Assembly: GCF_000758625.1 (NCBI RefSeq)
Contig: NZ_CP009283.1
Coordinates: 3,173,501-3,237,500, forward strand
Direction: 5' to 3'
Source of the DNA: Paenibacillus sp. FSL R7-0273
GTDB lineage: Bacteria; Bacillota; Bacilli; Paenibacillales; Paenibacillaceae
DNA: 64,000 nucleotides
Shown piece after piece: positions 8,202 to 17,781 of this stretch. A program made the position numbers and the translations under genes. The notes under the pieces were generated by a model that worked only from the letters and a program-made list of their open reading frames with translations, ran no database searches and had not been told where the DNA came from. The stretch's first letter is position 1; each line of letters starts with the position of its first letter.

Positions 8202-9344
8202 TTAGGAGGTTCGCACATTCTTATAGTGAAGGGCAAAGCCGAAGGCTGTACCGAGAAGGGACATTGCCGCTACACTCAGGAAAAAGATTTTGCCGCCAAA
8301 AGTCCCGTAAAGCGCACCGCCGGCATAGGAGGCCAGGATGCCCGAGACACCAAAGAACAGCAGTGCGAGTACGGTCTGTCCTGTAGCCCGCCATTCCTCG
8401 GGGACGATGCTGTACAGATATTGAATGGCAGCGGAATAAAATACCGGAAAGGTCAGCACCTGCAAAATCTGCAGATAAGCCAGCACCTGTGGGTCTGATA
8501 TCCAGGCTGAAAGGAAGAAGCGGACAAAGTAAAAGAATCCGGCAAATGTGATTATAATCAGCTCTTTACCCTGGCGCAGCCACCGGAAGCTGAGGGCGAA
8601 TACTACAATTTCACTGATGGCCGCCAGAAAAAACGACTGGCCGACGAGCGCGGAGCCTCCGCCCAGCTCCAAAATATGTACACCCAGAAAGGTATCATTC
8701 ATTCTGGCCGGTACAGAGCAGATAAAGATAAGCAGCAGAAACAGCAGGGTCTCCTTGTTTTTGAGGAACTGCTTAAGGCTGCCAAGTGTCACGGGCTTAC
8801 CTGAGACAGGGGCGTCCGGTATCCTCCAGCTGATTGCAAAGCCTGCGATACAGCTGCCGGCGAACAGCAGTCCCAGGCCGTGCGCGCCAAAGGAATTTAA
8901 GACATAGCCGGTAAGAAGCGCCATGATTCCATAGCCGAGAGCACCATAGGTACGGATGGAGCCGTAGCTTATACCGTGTGCCTCAGCAATCCGGAAATTC
9001 AGGCTTTCGGTCAGCGGATCAATGGGCATCAGGAAGAAATACAGCAGCATTGCAAACAGCACCAGCAGGATGTAACTGCCGGAAGCGTATAAAAAGTAAC
9101 CGGTCACCGCTGAGCACAAGAGAAGCAGCAGCAGTACCTTGCGGATTGTCCGGGTTCTGTCACTGATCATTCCCCAGAGCGGCTGGGCAATAATGGTTAT
9201 GAAGCCGCCTGTGCCGATAACGAGGCCGGTCTGTCCCGGAGTCAGGCCCTGCATATCCAGAAAGACGGGCAGGAAGGGAATAAACATCGCCAGCAGGGCA
9301 AAGTACAAAAAGTTAAAGCTCCTGAGCATTCCTGGAGTATTCAT
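8202..9344 (-). CDS. MFS transporter of the PPP/nucleoside symporter-like group
   Basis: This integral membrane carrier of 380 residues has about twelve predicted hydrophobic helices and belongs to the MFS_1-like branch that includes 3-phenylpropionate and nucleoside symporters. A cytoplasmic loop motif typical of the superfamily (WGMISDRTRTIRK) sits between helices 2 and 3. The substrate cannot be read from the sequence. It is a single gene; AGGA precedes the ATG at 9344. It is divergent from exonuclease III with a 150-base spacer. Confidence 0.85.
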   Translation of the reverse strand: MNTPGMLRSFNFLYFALLAMFIPFLPVFLDMQGLTPGQTGLVIGTGGFITIIAQPLWGMISDRTRTIRKVLLLLLLCSAVTGYFLYASGSYILLVLFAMLLYFFLMPIDPLTESLNFRIAEAHGISYGSIRTYGALGYGIMALLTGYVLNSFGAHGLGLLFAGSCIAGFAISWRIPDAPVSGKPVTLGSLKQFLKNKETLLFLLLIFICSVPARMNDTFLGVHILELGGGSALVGQSFFLAAISEIVVFALSFRWLRQGKELIIITFAGFFYFVRFFLSAWISDPQVLAYLQILQVLTFPVFYSAAIQYLYSIVPEEWRATGQTVLALLFFGVSGILASYAGGALYGTFGGKIFFLSVAAMSLLGTAFGFALHYKNVRTS

Positions 9345-9504
9345 AGATTAACGATCCTCACATTTCTCTGAATTGAAAAGCAATAGCCCAGTTATTGTAT
9401 CATGCCTCCGTAATCTCTGACAGCCGATAATATGGTACACTGTATTAGTTCAACTATTCATAATCTATTTCTAATTCATATATTTAAATATAAGGAGAAT
9501 GAGC

Positions 9505-10272
9505 ATGATTAAGCTGGTATCCTGGAATGTAAACGGCCTGAGAGCCTGTGTCGGCAAGGGCTTTAATGAATATTTTAAGGAAAGTGCTGCAGATATTTTT
9601 TGTGTACAGGAGACGAAGCTGCAGGAAGGCCAGATTTCTCTGGATCAGGGAGAGGAATACTATCAGTTCTGGAATTATGCGCAGAAAAAGGGATACTCGG
9701 GAACAGCGGTTTTTACCAGAATCAAGCCGCTTTCGGTAAGATACGGGCTGGAGGAGGACTCAGAACCCGAAGGCCGTGTTATAACGCTGGAATTTGACGG
9801 CTTTTATCTGGTTAATGTCTATACGCCCAACGCCAAGCGTGATCTGACACGCCTCGATTACCGGATGGAATGGGAGGAACGCTTCCGCGGCTATCTTCTG
9901 GAGCTGGACAGGCTGAAGCCGGTGCTGGTCTGCGGAGACCTTAATGTTGCCCATGCTGATATTGATCTGAAAAATGCCAAAGCCAACCGCGGAAATTCAG
10001 GCTTTACCGATGAAGAACGCGCCAAAATGACCACATTGCTGGAGGCAGGCTTCATTGATACGTTCCGGTTCTTTTATCCGGAGACAGAAGGTGCGTATAC
10101 ATGGTGGTCCTATATGCCAAAAGTGAGGGAGCGGAATGTCGGCTGGCGGATAGATTATTTCCTGGCTTCCTCACGGCTTGCTCCGCAGCTGATCGATGCC
10201 TCTATCGATTGTAATGTGCTGGGCAGCGATCATTGTCCGGTTGTCCTTAAGATAAACGAGTTAGCCAAATAA
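9505..10272 (+). CDS. exoA: Exodeoxyribonuclease III (AP endonuclease)
   Basis: This base-excision-repair enzyme cleaves DNA at abasic sites and trims 3' ends. The 255-residue product carries the exonuclease-endonuclease-phosphatase fold: WNVNGLRA near the start, the metal-binding Glu in VQETKL, YTPNAKRD, the GDLNVAH loop, the WWSYMP segment and the C-terminal SDHCPV with the catalytic Asp-His. I prefer the ATG at 9505, with AAGGAG seven bases upstream, over the in-frame ATG at 9499, which abuts the ribosome site. It is monocistronic, with its own terminator. Confidence 0.96.
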   Translation: MIKLVSWNVNGLRACVGKGFNEYFKESAADIFCVQETKLQEGQISLDQGEEYYQFWNYAQKKGYSGTAVFTRIKPLSVRYGLEEDSEPEGRVITLEFDGFYLVNVYTPNAKRDLTRLDYRMEWEERFRGYLLELDRLKPVLVCGDLNVAHADIDLKNAKANRGNSGFTDEERAKMTTLLEAGFIDTFRFFYPETEGAYTWWSYMPKVRERNVGWRIDYFLASSRLAPQLIDASIDCNVLGSDHCPVVLKINELAK

Positions 10273-10284
10273 TCTATTACGTGT

Positions 10285-10328
10285 AAAAGCGGCCATGCCT
10301 CCCGGAAAGGGTTGTCATGGCCGCTTTT
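10285..10328 (+). terminator. Terminator after exoA
   Basis: AAAAGCGGCCATG and CATGGCCGCTTTT form a long stem ending in a T-run. The symmetric A/T flanks could also serve the convergent amidase gene. Confidence 0.88.
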
Positions 10329-10402
10329 ATTGTGAGCATTCAGTTCAGGGCAGGCTGCTTACGGCTGGAGCTAGCCTCTGGTCTAGAAAAGACTAGGCCC
10401 TT

Positions 10403-11917
10403 TTATGAAAACAGGCGGGGCGGATAACGCCGCTGTGCGGCCTGCTCGAAACCTGATGCAATCCGGATCAGGACCGGCTCACTGAAGGCGGTACCGCAGA
10501 AGGTTACTCCGTGCGGGCCTTTTGTAGTATAGCCACCGGGAGTCACACCTCCCTCTGCTGCATAACCGGCAGGGACGGTGATGAGCGGATAACCGGCCCT
10601 GGCCGCAATATCTGTCCCATGGAAGCCGGGGAACATCAAAGCGTCCAGCTGGTGCCTGGATATGGCATAATCAATTCCCTGTTCCCTTGCCAAGCCGCGG
10701 GATATCTGAAGCTCCTTCAGGTACTGCTCCTCTGTAATGCCGTCACCGGACTGTTCCAGCCATTCCAGAGTTCCCTGGCCGTATTTCAGCGCTTTGTCAC
10801 TGTGCTCGAGATTATATTTAATTAGCTCACTCAAGCTATGTACGGGAACATGCCCGGCAAGTCCGGACAAATACTGGTTCAGGCCTCTTTTGAATTCATA
10901 TTGCAGCATAACCGGACTCCAATCGCTGTTAAGACAAGGCAGCTCTACAGGATCAATGATTACAGCGCCGTTAGCAGCCAATGTGGCGATTGCGCCGTTC
11001 ATAATCTCCAGTACATCCGGATGCAGCTCCTGATAGACGGCTCCGGGAATGCCGATGCGCATACCCTGCAGACCCTGCGGATCAAGAAAAGCTGTATAAT
11101 CAGCCGGCACCGGTACTTGGCCGGTGCCCTGATCCGCTGCCGGGGAAGCGGCAGGACCGGCCATAGCTCCCAGCAGCAAGGCGGCATCAGCAACAGTTCT
11201 GGCCAGCGGACCGGCTGTATCCTGACTGCTGATGCCGGGGATGATTCCGGCCATGCTGACTAATCCGGCAGTCGGCTTGATGCCGACTACACTGTTCTGG
11301 CTGGCCGGACCGATGATGGAGCCGGAGGTCTCGGTTCCAACGGCAGCAGCAACCAGATTGGCAGCTACGGAGGCCGCACTGCCTGAGCTTGAGCCGCCGA
11401 CAAACAGCTCGCCGGGGCCATAAGGATTCAGGACCAGGCCGCCGCGGGAGCTGTAGCCTGCCCACATCCCGGGAGCCATGAAATTGGCCCATTCGGTCAT
11501 GTTCGCCTTGCCGAGAATAACGGCACCGGCATCCCGCAGACGGCTGATAACCGCTGCATCCGCAGAGGCAAAGGAATTTGCCAAAGCAATGGAGCCTGCA
11601 CTGGTATGAAGCTGATCTGCGGTATCAATATTGTCCTTGACCAGCAATGGGATTCCATGCAGGCTGCTGCGGGGGCCTGTAACCAGCCGCTCCTGGTCCA
11701 GCTGTCCGGCGGTCTCCAGCGCATCAGGATTCAGCTCAAGCACAGCATTAATTACATTGTCGTGCCTTCCGATCCGCTCAAGGTATAGCTGAACCAGCTG
11801 TACCGAAGTCAACGGGCCGCGGGCCATCTCCGCCTGCATGGAGGCAATATCCGCTTCTATAATCCATTTGCTCCAGTCCAGGACCGGGTTATTAACAGGA
11901 GAATTCTTTTGTTCCAA
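10403..11917 (-). CDS. Amidase-signature-family hydrolase
   Basis: This 504-residue enzyme hydrolyses a carbon-nitrogen amide bond, with substrate unknown. The Ser-cisSer-Lys triad is visible: Lys94 in LLVKDNID, the serine cluster GGSSSGSA at 174-181, and the nucleophile Ser200 in TSGSIIGPA. The C-terminal half is that of the GatA-like peptide-amidase branch; it is not GatA itself because gatC and gatB are absent. Translation probably starts at the TTG at 11917, ten bases after AAGGAG. The gene follows the VanZ/RDD gene by 17 bases on the same strand, so the two form an operon. Confidence 0.9.
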   Translation of the reverse strand: MEQKNSPVNNPVLDWSKWIIEADIASMQAEMARGPLTSVQLVQLYLERIGRHDNVINAVLELNPDALETAGQLDQERLVTGPRSSLHGIPLLVKDNIDTADQLHTSAGSIALANSFASADAAVISRLRDAGAVILGKANMTEWANFMAPGMWAGYSSRGGLVLNPYGPGELFVGGSSSGSAASVAANLVAAAVGTETSGSIIGPASQNSVVGIKPTAGLVSMAGIIPGISSQDTAGPLARTVADAALLLGAMAGPAASPAADQGTGQVPVPADYTAFLDPQGLQGMRIGIPGAVYQELHPDVLEIMNGAIATLAANGAVIIDPVELPCLNSDWSPVMLQYEFKRGLNQYLSGLAGHVPVHSLSELIKYNLEHSDKALKYGQGTLEWLEQSGDGITEEQYLKELQISRGLAREQGIDYAISRHQLDALMFPGFHGTDIAARAGYPLITVPAGYAAEGGVTPGGYTTKGPHGVTFCGTAFSEPVLIRIASGFEQAAQRRYPPRLFS

Positions 11918-11934
11918 AGGACATCCGCTCCTTA

Positions 11935-13068
11935 CTATTCAATAGTCTGCGACCGGAGCTCCGGCTCCGCCTGCAGCTGTCTTTCCGGCCAGGTTATCAC
12001 ATTTCGTGTTCCGCTCAGACGCTCATAGAACAGCTCTTTCTTGCGGAATATGCTGATGATGATATGGACGAGAAACAGGAAATCCGCTATCAGCACCACG
12101 CCCCGGGCAGTTGCGGCCAGCTCCTGGTCCAGCGCTGCAGCCAATGCTGAATCAAACAGGATGATGTTCATACCCGGCAGCACGCCATACAGCAGTCCGT
12201 ATCTTACGGTCAGCCGCCACAGCCGCGGTGTATCCGGCTTGCCCTGCACGGTAATGCGCACCACCCATTTGCCCGGAGTCCGGCCTCGGGTCAGGCAGGG
12301 AATCAGCAGAAAATAGGTGATCAGTGTAATCCAGAAGGGTGCCGGTACAGGCAGCAGGCTGAGCAGCCCGGCAGCAGGCATCCATATACAGGCATCCAGT
12401 AAAAAGGCGATACCGCGGCGGGTAAAGGTAACCCGTTTTGCACTTAAATCCTCCTTGGCATCTAGCTGTTCGATCTGCGGGAGCAGACCGGAGATCCAGA
12501 GGGCGACACGGTACCCGATGATCCCGCCAAGTGTGTTGGTAATCAGATCATCTACATCAAACACCCGGTAGGGGTGATCGAAGATGCCGTATATTCCGGT
12601 AATCTGCGTAATCTCGAACAGCAGGGACAGGCTGAAGGAGAGCAGGATGCAGACTACCCATCTCGTGCGGAAATAATAGCCGAGAAACATACCGAACGGT
12701 ACAGTCAGCAGCACATTAAATACAGCCTGATAAAATGCAGGCTCGCCCAGTACATTCACATAGGTGGACGGGGCATCTGCAGTAAAGCTGCGGCTGTGCA
12801 GAATCTCCTCAATGAACTGAAGGGGAGCAAGCTGCAGGCTCCCGCCCGTTGGAGCCAGATTGTGTCTGGTAGCGGGAAATGGCAGCATAATCAGAAACAA
12901 GGCATTCAATAAATAGAGCAGCAGCAGATACAGAAGGAGTCCGCGGAGCTTATGAATATACCCGTGCCGCCGGTACTGGACAATCAGAAAGGGCAGGGTA
13001 AACAGCAAGGCTGCAGCCGGAAAGGATAAGAATGCATAGGAAATCGGAAATAGATAGGATTGAAACAT
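11935..13068 (-). CDS. VanZ-RDD membrane protein
   Basis: This is a polytopic membrane protein of 377 residues. The first ~200 residues form a VanZ-like domain with the conserved FDVDDLITNTLGG signature; VanZ in enterococci raises teicoplanin resistance by an unclear route. Residues ~215-350 form an RDD domain with three helices. Together they are a known two-domain arrangement in Firmicutes whose function is not settled. It is the first gene of an operon with the amidase, which suggests a shared envelope or antibiotic-related role, but nothing in the sequence fixes that. Confidence 0.85.
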   Translation of the reverse strand: MFQSYLFPISYAFLSFPAAALLFTLPFLIVQYRRHGYIHKLRGLLLYLLLLYLLNALFLIMLPFPATRHNLAPTGGSLQLAPLQFIEEILHSRSFTADAPSTYVNVLGEPAFYQAVFNVLLTVPFGMFLGYYFRTRWVVCILLSFSLSLLFEITQITGIYGIFDHPYRVFDVDDLITNTLGGIIGYRVALWISGLLPQIEQLDAKEDLSAKRVTFTRRGIAFLLDACIWMPAAGLLSLLPVPAPFWITLITYFLLIPCLTRGRTPGKWVVRITVQGKPDTPRLWRLTVRYGLLYGVLPGMNIILFDSALAAALDQELAATARGVVLIADFLFLVHIIISIFRKKELFYERLSGTRNVITWPERQLQAEPELRSQTIE

Positions 13069-13360
13069 AGTCCACCTGCCGTTTGAAAATTTGCTTCACG
13101 CATACCTATACTTACCAGTCTCCCGGCCGGAATAATCAGCAGGGAGCTAAAACATAGCTGGTAATAAGGATGCACAAAGCCTAAGGAGCTTCCGGACAGA
13201 AGCCCTCCCGGGAGTTAGACGCTGGAATGGTTAGGATTCACTGCAGAGAACAGTAAGCCGGCTTATCTATTATAAATTTTGCCCGTAGCGCTTTCCATGG
13301 ATTTATTCATTATAGTGATTCTCTGCGGCATACATATGTTAGGAGAGGAGCGTGAGCTGA

Positions 13361-13708
13361 ATGGAAAAGAAGGTGCAGCAATACTATAAGCTCAAAACGA
13401 AGTATAAGGAGATCGAGAAGGAGCTTACAGAGCTCAGGCAGGAGATTATCGCCCACTGTGCCGCTTTGGGGGAGACCGAGGCGCTGATCGGCAGCTACAG
13501 GGTCAAACTGGTTACACAGAACCGTAAGGAATACGATGATGAAAAGCTGTATAATACGCTGGCAGATCCCCAGGTATGGCGGCTGCTGTCCAAGGCTGAT
13601 CCTGCCAAGGTGGCCAGTCTGGCGAAGCTGAAGGTGATCGCAGAGGAGAAGCTCGCAGACACCTATTCCGTAAAGGAAATTACATTGCTGCAGGTGGATA
13701 AGCAATAA
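13361..13708 (+). CDS. Hypothetical 115-residue coiled-coil protein
   Basis: I do not recognise this protein. Residues 1-32 are a charged heptad-like helix (many Lys/Glu pairs), followed by a short beta-like segment and a C-terminal helical part. It has no signal peptide, membrane helix or known motif. GGAGAGGAG precedes the ATG by ten bases. It stands alone and is followed by a terminator. The layout, helix then compact domain, resembles small phage-derived accessory proteins, but no phage genes adjoin. Confidence 0.7.
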   Translation: MEKKVQQYYKLKTKYKEIEKELTELRQEIIAHCAALGETEALIGSYRVKLVTQNRKEYDDEKLYNTLADPQVWRLLSKADPAKVASLAKLKVIAEEKLADTYSVKEITLLQVDKQ

Positions 13709-13732
13709 GGCCTGCAGCCCAGAATTTAGCGG

Positions 13733-13765
13733 AAGGCGGCTCCTGACCTGGGGCCGTCTTTTATT
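13733..13765 (+). terminator. Terminator after the 115-residue gene
   Basis: An 11-bp stem with two G-U pairs (AAGGCGGCTCC with GGGGCCGTCTT) is followed by a T-rich run. Confidence 0.7.
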
Positions 13766-13894
13766 TTACACAGCATCAAATCCGGTACCCGCAACAACAG
13801 TAATCGCCATCCTGTGCTTTTTGCGTTAAAATAACTACTGGAGCTTTTATCGAGAAATGATAACAGAACAGACAGAGATGGAGGAAAAGGGAAT

Positions 13895-15127
13895 ATGAAG
13901 GATTTTGAGATCATGCTGGAGAAATATGCCGAGCTGGTGGTTAAGGTCGGAGTTAACGTGCAGCCCGGTCAGGTACTGATGGTGCATGCACCGCTTGAAA
14001 CAGCAGAGCTTACCCGTCTGATCGTAGGCAAGGCGTACGAAGCCGGCGCTAAATATGTAATGGTGGATTGGGATGACGAGGCGGTTACGCGCATCCGTTA
14101 TGAGAAGGCGCCTGAGGATTCGTTCAGCTATTATCCGCAGTGGCATGCCGATATGCTGGAAGGCTTTGCTGAAGAGGGCGGAGCGATTTTACATATTAAA
14201 GTACCAGACCCTGAGCTGTTCAACGGTATTGAGTCTGCCAAGGTCTCAACGGCTGTCAAAGCAGCTGCTATTGCCCGCAGGAACTACCAGAATTACACCC
14301 GCAGCAGCAAAATCAGCTGGTCGCTGATCAAGGCGCCGACCCGTGCCTGGGCGGATAAGGTGTTCGCCGATCTGCCGCAGGAGCAGCGGATCAATGCTAT
14401 GTGGGAAGCGGTATTCCAGATGAACCGTGTAGGCAGCGAGGACCCGGTAGCAGCCTGGCGCGAGCATATTGCAGAGCTGAAGCTGAGCCAGGACCGGATG
14501 AACGCTAAGCGCTACAAAAGCCTGCACTACCGCGCACCCGGCACGGATCTCCATGTAGAGCTGCCTGAAGGACATCTGTGGCGCGGCGGCGGCGGCGAGA
14601 ACGGCAGCGGGGTTTATTTTGTGGCGAATATGCCGACTGAAGAGATCTATACGATGCCGCTGCGGACAGGTGTAAACGGAACGGTTGCCAGTACGCTTCC
14701 GCTGAACCTCAACGGGCGTCTGGTCGACGGCATTTCGTTCACCTTCACGGACGGAAAGGTAACGTCTTATGATGCGGCCTCCGGCCGTGAGCATCTGACC
14801 ACCCTGCTGGAAACGGATGAAGGTGCCTCCTATCTGGGCGAGGTCGCCCTGGTGCAGCATGATTCGCCGATTTCCCGCCTGAACAGAGTGTTCTATAACA
14901 CCGGTATTGACGAAAATGCCTCCTGCCATTTCGCGCTGGGCAGCGCGTATCCGGTAAATATCGAAGGCGGCGTGGGCCTCAGCAGCGAGGAGCTGATTAA
15001 GCGCGGTGCTAATGTCAGCCTGACCCATGTTGACTTTATGATCGGCTCGGCCGAGCTTGAGATCGACGGGGAGCTGGCTGACGGAACTGTCGAGCCGGTA
15101 TTCCGCAAAGGGAACTGGGTGCTGTAA
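13895..15127 (+). CDS. M29-family metal aminopeptidase (AmpS/AmpT type)
   Basis: This cytosolic exopeptidase removes N-terminal residues from peptides with a two-metal centre. The 410-residue length and the N-terminal block (EKYAELVVKVGVNVQPGQ) are typical of the family. The C-terminal half holds the metal-ligand-rich segments, including the PEGHLWRGGG block, NTGIDENASCHFALG and NVSLTHVDFMIGS. GGAGGAAAAGGG precedes the ATG. It is a single gene with its own terminator and no evident operon partner. Confidence 0.93.
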   Translation: MKDFEIMLEKYAELVVKVGVNVQPGQVLMVHAPLETAELTRLIVGKAYEAGAKYVMVDWDDEAVTRIRYEKAPEDSFSYYPQWHADMLEGFAEEGGAILHIKVPDPELFNGIESAKVSTAVKAAAIARRNYQNYTRSSKISWSLIKAPTRAWADKVFADLPQEQRINAMWEAVFQMNRVGSEDPVAAWREHIAELKLSQDRMNAKRYKSLHYRAPGTDLHVELPEGHLWRGGGGENGSGVYFVANMPTEEIYTMPLRTGVNGTVASTLPLNLNGRLVDGISFTFTDGKVTSYDAASGREHLTTLLETDEGASYLGEVALVQHDSPISRLNRVFYNTGIDENASCHFALGSAYPVNIEGGVGLSSEELIKRGANVSLTHVDFMIGSAELEIDGELADGTVEPVFRKGNWVL

Positions 15128-15160
15128 CGCAGGTTTGTAATGTGTATTTATTATAATAAG

Positions 15161-15188
15161 AAGAGCCTCCATGTCGGAGGCTCTTTTG
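15161..15188 (+). terminator. Terminator after M29 aminopeptidase
   Basis: AGAGCCTCC/GGAGGCTCT with a five-base loop is followed by TTTT. Confidence 0.9.
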
Positions 15189-15265
15189 AATTTGTCTGCA
15201 GGGAAAACTGTTTACGGGTGCTCTCCGTCTTATATTATGTAAGGCTGGAGAGAGGAGGGGGCTGG

Positions 15266-15799
15266 ATGACAATGTCTGGCATAGAGATGAAAAGATTAAC
15301 CGGCGCTGCCACCGGCGAGGAGATGAGGTTCTATGAAGCCGTAATGGAGCACAGCGCGCAGCTGTACCAGATTGCCTACAGCTATCTGGGGAACCGCAAC
15401 GATGCACTGGAAGCGGTGCAGGAAAGCACCTGCCGGGCCTGGATCAAGCGGAAGACGCTGAAGGAGCCGGGGGCTTTTAAAGCATGGATTATCCGTATTC
15501 TGATCTACGTCTGTATCGATGAGCAGCGCAGAAGGAAGCGGAGCGTGCCGACACCGGACGAGCGGATGCAGGAGCCGGTCATGGTTCAGGACAACGGGCG
15601 GCTGGAGATGCGCTGGGCGCTTGAACAGGTCAAGCCGAAGTACCGGCATGTGCTGCTCCTCAAATACTATAACGACATGACACTCGGGGAGATTGCGGTG
15701 CTGCTGGACAAGCCTGAGGGCACGGTTAAAACCTGGCAGCATAAAGGGCTGAAGCAGCTTCGGGCAATTATAAAGGATCGGGGGGAGTGGAATGATTAA
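15266..15799 (+). CDS. ECF RNA polymerase sigma factor
   Basis: This is a 177-residue extracytoplasmic-function sigma factor. Region 2 runs from about residue 20 to 90 (AYSYLGNRNDALEAVQES, then AWIIRILIYVCIDEQRR), and region 4 from about 118 to 170, with the helix-turn-helix in LGEIAVLLDKPEGTVKTW. The ATG at 15266 follows GAGGAGGGG; the longer in-frame extension upstream overlaps the previous terminator. The last 8 bases overlap the next gene, a DUF4179 membrane protein, so the two are translationally coupled and form the usual sigma/anti-sigma pair. Confidence 0.92.
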   Translation: MTMSGIEMKRLTGAATGEEMRFYEAVMEHSAQLYQIAYSYLGNRNDALEAVQESTCRAWIKRKTLKEPGAFKAWIIRILIYVCIDEQRRRKRSVPTPDERMQEPVMVQDNGRLEMRWALEQVKPKYRHVLLLKYYNDMTLGEIAVLLDKPEGTVKTWQHKGLKQLRAIIKDRGEWND

Positions 15800-16919
15800 C
15801 AGCAGGGAAGAGCAGATTATGCTGGAGGAAGCGGGCCAGATGCGGCAACAGCTTCAGGGAGAGACGGACACCCCTTATATCAGGCTGGCGGTTCAAAAAG
15901 GCATGGAAAGCGGAAAAAGCGGCAGTAAGCGGACTTCACTGATGAAAGGGACTGTGTACGGGCTGGCTGCGGCTGCGGCGGTTGCATTCGTGCTGTACCT
16001 CATTCCAGTATGGCACGCCGGTCAGCAGACTCCTGTAAATACCGGGCCGGTGGACTGGGGAGTGCTTGAGCCGTACAGGGAATTCAACAATTATGACATC
16101 AATGCGGCCACCTTTGAATCAGCGGTACGCAATGATTATGTTCAGCTGCTGGACAACGTGGCGGAAGCGGACGGATATCAGATTACCCTGAATGCGGTAA
16201 CTGCCGATGAGAACCGGATTATTCTGTTATACACGGCAGAAACCTCGAACGATCAGGAAATTTACGGCTTCAGCAGCAGCAGAATGCTGGATGTTCAGAC
16301 CGGGAGCCTGCTTAACCGTACCGGAGGGATCGGGGCACACGCCAAAATAAACGGTGAGGACGATTATCACAAATATTACGGAAAAAGCGAGTTTGAGCTG
16401 GACCGCAGCAAGCCTTTTCCGGAGCAGCTGGAGGCAGACTTCCTGATTGCTTCGGTCGATCCGGGCAAAATGGATGACCCCAAGACGGGCACCATTATGG
16501 CGGATATTCACTATTCTCCAAGAATCAAGCTTGCTATTAAGCTGGATCAGAAGTTCAAGGAGACGAAGACGGAAGTTTTATATCCCGATAAGAATTTTCA
16601 GATAGAAGGACATGAGGTTGTGCTGAGCCGCGTGGAAATCTCACCCTTGCTGATTAAGGCCAGGTATGAATTGAAGAATGAAGCGGATTATGAGTGGGAG
16701 ATTCGGCGGAAAGTCTTTGAATACTTCTCTGGAATGGTAACAGCCCGCTCCGGTGCCGGAACAGTGCAGCTGCCTATGAGTATTGGAGCAGGACTGGCGG
16801 ACGGCTATGAGCATATATTTTCCAGTAACCTGCTTGATGATCCTGATTCCCTCGTACTGGAGCTCAAAGCAGGCCAAGGAATCGGTATGTCGGTTAACCA
16901 GTTTGAGCTGCTAGAATAG
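15792..16919 (+). CDS. DUF4179 membrane protein, putative anti-sigma factor
   Basis: This 375-residue protein has a cytoplasmic N-terminus of about 55 residues, one transmembrane helix near residues 55-75 (GTVYGLAAAAAVAFVLYLIP) and a long external region that matches the DUF4179 family (FNNYDINAATFESAVRNDYV and downstream). DUF4179 proteins are typically encoded beside ECF sigma factors. The overlap with the sigma gene supports a role in holding that sigma factor at the membrane until an envelope signal arrives. No ZAS zinc motif is visible. Confidence 0.87.
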   Translation: MINSREEQIMLEEAGQMRQQLQGETDTPYIRLAVQKGMESGKSGSKRTSLMKGTVYGLAAAAAVAFVLYLIPVWHAGQQTPVNTGPVDWGVLEPYREFNNYDINAATFESAVRNDYVQLLDNVAEADGYQITLNAVTADENRIILLYTAETSNDQEIYGFSSSRMLDVQTGSLLNRTGGIGAHAKINGEDDYHKYYGKSEFELDRSKPFPEQLEADFLIASVDPGKMDDPKTGTIMADIHYSPRIKLAIKLDQKFKETKTEVLYPDKNFQIEGHEVVLSRVEISPLLIKARYELKNEADYEWEIRRKVFEYFSGMVTARSGAGTVQLPMSIGAGLADGYEHIFSSNLLDDPDSLVLELKAGQGIGMSVNQFELLE

Positions 16920-16928
16920 TCAAAAGCC

Positions 16929-16956
16929 AAGCCCCCCGCTTGTAAGCGGGGGGCTT
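16929..16956 (+). terminator. Stable hairpin after the sigma/anti-sigma operon
   Basis: A 12-13-bp G/C stem (AAGCCCCCCGCTT / AAGCGGGGGGCTT) with a tiny loop lies nine bases after the stop codon. A clear T-run is missing, so it may act by transcript stabilisation as well as termination. Confidence 0.65.
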
Positions 16957-17041
16957 ATGCTTGGAGCAGTATAGTGTGTTTAGCCCAAGGAAAGCTACGG
17001 TACCTAATTTCAACGGTAAATATTCGAGGGGCGGGTGGATG

Positions 17042-17193
17042 AGTGGAAATAACGGTAAAAGTCCCGTTGTTTTGCTGGAAAGTGGAGCGTATGGTGGAAA
17101 TAAAGGTAAAAGTCCCGTTGTTTTACTGGAAAGTGGAGCGAATGGTGGAAATAACGGTAAAAGTCCCGTTGTTTTACTGGAAAGTAGACCGCG
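17042..17193. repeat. Three tandem copies of a 51-bp repeat
   Basis: Copies begin at 17042, 17093 and 17144 with an exact 51-base period and only a few substitutions; the last copy degrades after about 40 bases. 51 bases equal 17 codons, so both strands show an open frame with a 17-residue period, but no ribosome site or signal supports translation. The unit contains GGTAAAAGTCCCGTTGTTTT. The block lies between the 3' ends of two convergent transcription units. Confidence 0.9.
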
Positions 17194-17210
17194 CAGGGTA
17201 ATCAACGGAA

Positions 17211-17765
17211 TTAATCCCTTTGACTAGCCACCTCCTTCGGCCACTCCTTCTCGAGAATAGAGTAGATCAGCTCATCGCACCATTCCTGGTTGCAGTATCT
17301 GGTTTCACGCAGGACTCCGTCCCTGGTCATGCCGGCCCGCTGCATTAGTCGCTCAGAGCGCTGGTTAGCGGCATTGGCATAGGCGACGATCCGGTGCGCG
17401 TTCAGCTGTGCAAAGGCATAGCCGATCAGCAGCCTGACCGCTTCTGTTGCATATCCCTCTCCCCAATACCGGGGAAGAAGCGCCCAGCCGATTTCCCATT
17501 CCCGGATGTCCTCCCAATTAAGCTTGATGCTGATCACTCCAAGCGGAGTCTCATCCGCAGCAAGGCAAACAGCCAGCTTGAAGGATTCACGGGGAACAGA
17601 GGCGGCATAAGCTAATGCCTTACCGAAATCCTCCGCAATCTGCGCAGCATCCGGGCGGCTGTTTTCGTATTTGGATGTCAGCTCATGGCCCTCCAGCTCA
17701 GCCCAAAATTCCCGGTCAGCCTCAGATAAATCTCTTAATAAGATTCGTTCACCGGTAATCTCCAT
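17211..17765 (-). CDS. GNAT acetyltransferase, RimJ/RimL type
   Basis: This cytosolic N-acetyltransferase has 184 residues. The RimJ/RimL-like fold is shown by the GWALLPRYWGEGYATEAVRL acetyl-CoA loop (about residues 93-112), RIVAYANAANQRSERLMQRAG further on and the final short C-terminal helix. The acceptor, a protein N-terminus or a small amine, cannot be told. AGGGGG precedes the ATG at 17765. It lies 16 bases downstream of another acetyltransferase gene on the same strand. Confidence 0.88.
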   Translation of the reverse strand: MEITGERILLRDLSEADREFWAELEGHELTSKYENSRPDAAQIAEDFGKALAYAASVPRESFKLAVCLAADETPLGVISIKLNWEDIREWEIGWALLPRYWGEGYATEAVRLLIGYAFAQLNAHRIVAYANAANQRSERLMQRAGMTRDGVLRETRYCNQEWCDELIYSILEKEWPKEVASQRD

Positions 17766-17781
17766 TGCACTGCCCCCTTAC

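Noticed and set aside
17042..17193. Possible CRISPR array
   Set aside because: Copies are contiguous with no unique spacers and no cas genes are present.
16894..17227. Open frames on both strands through the 51-bp repeat
   Set aside because: Frames follow from the 51 = 3 x 17 period; there is no ribosome site or recognisable domain, and both strands are equally open.
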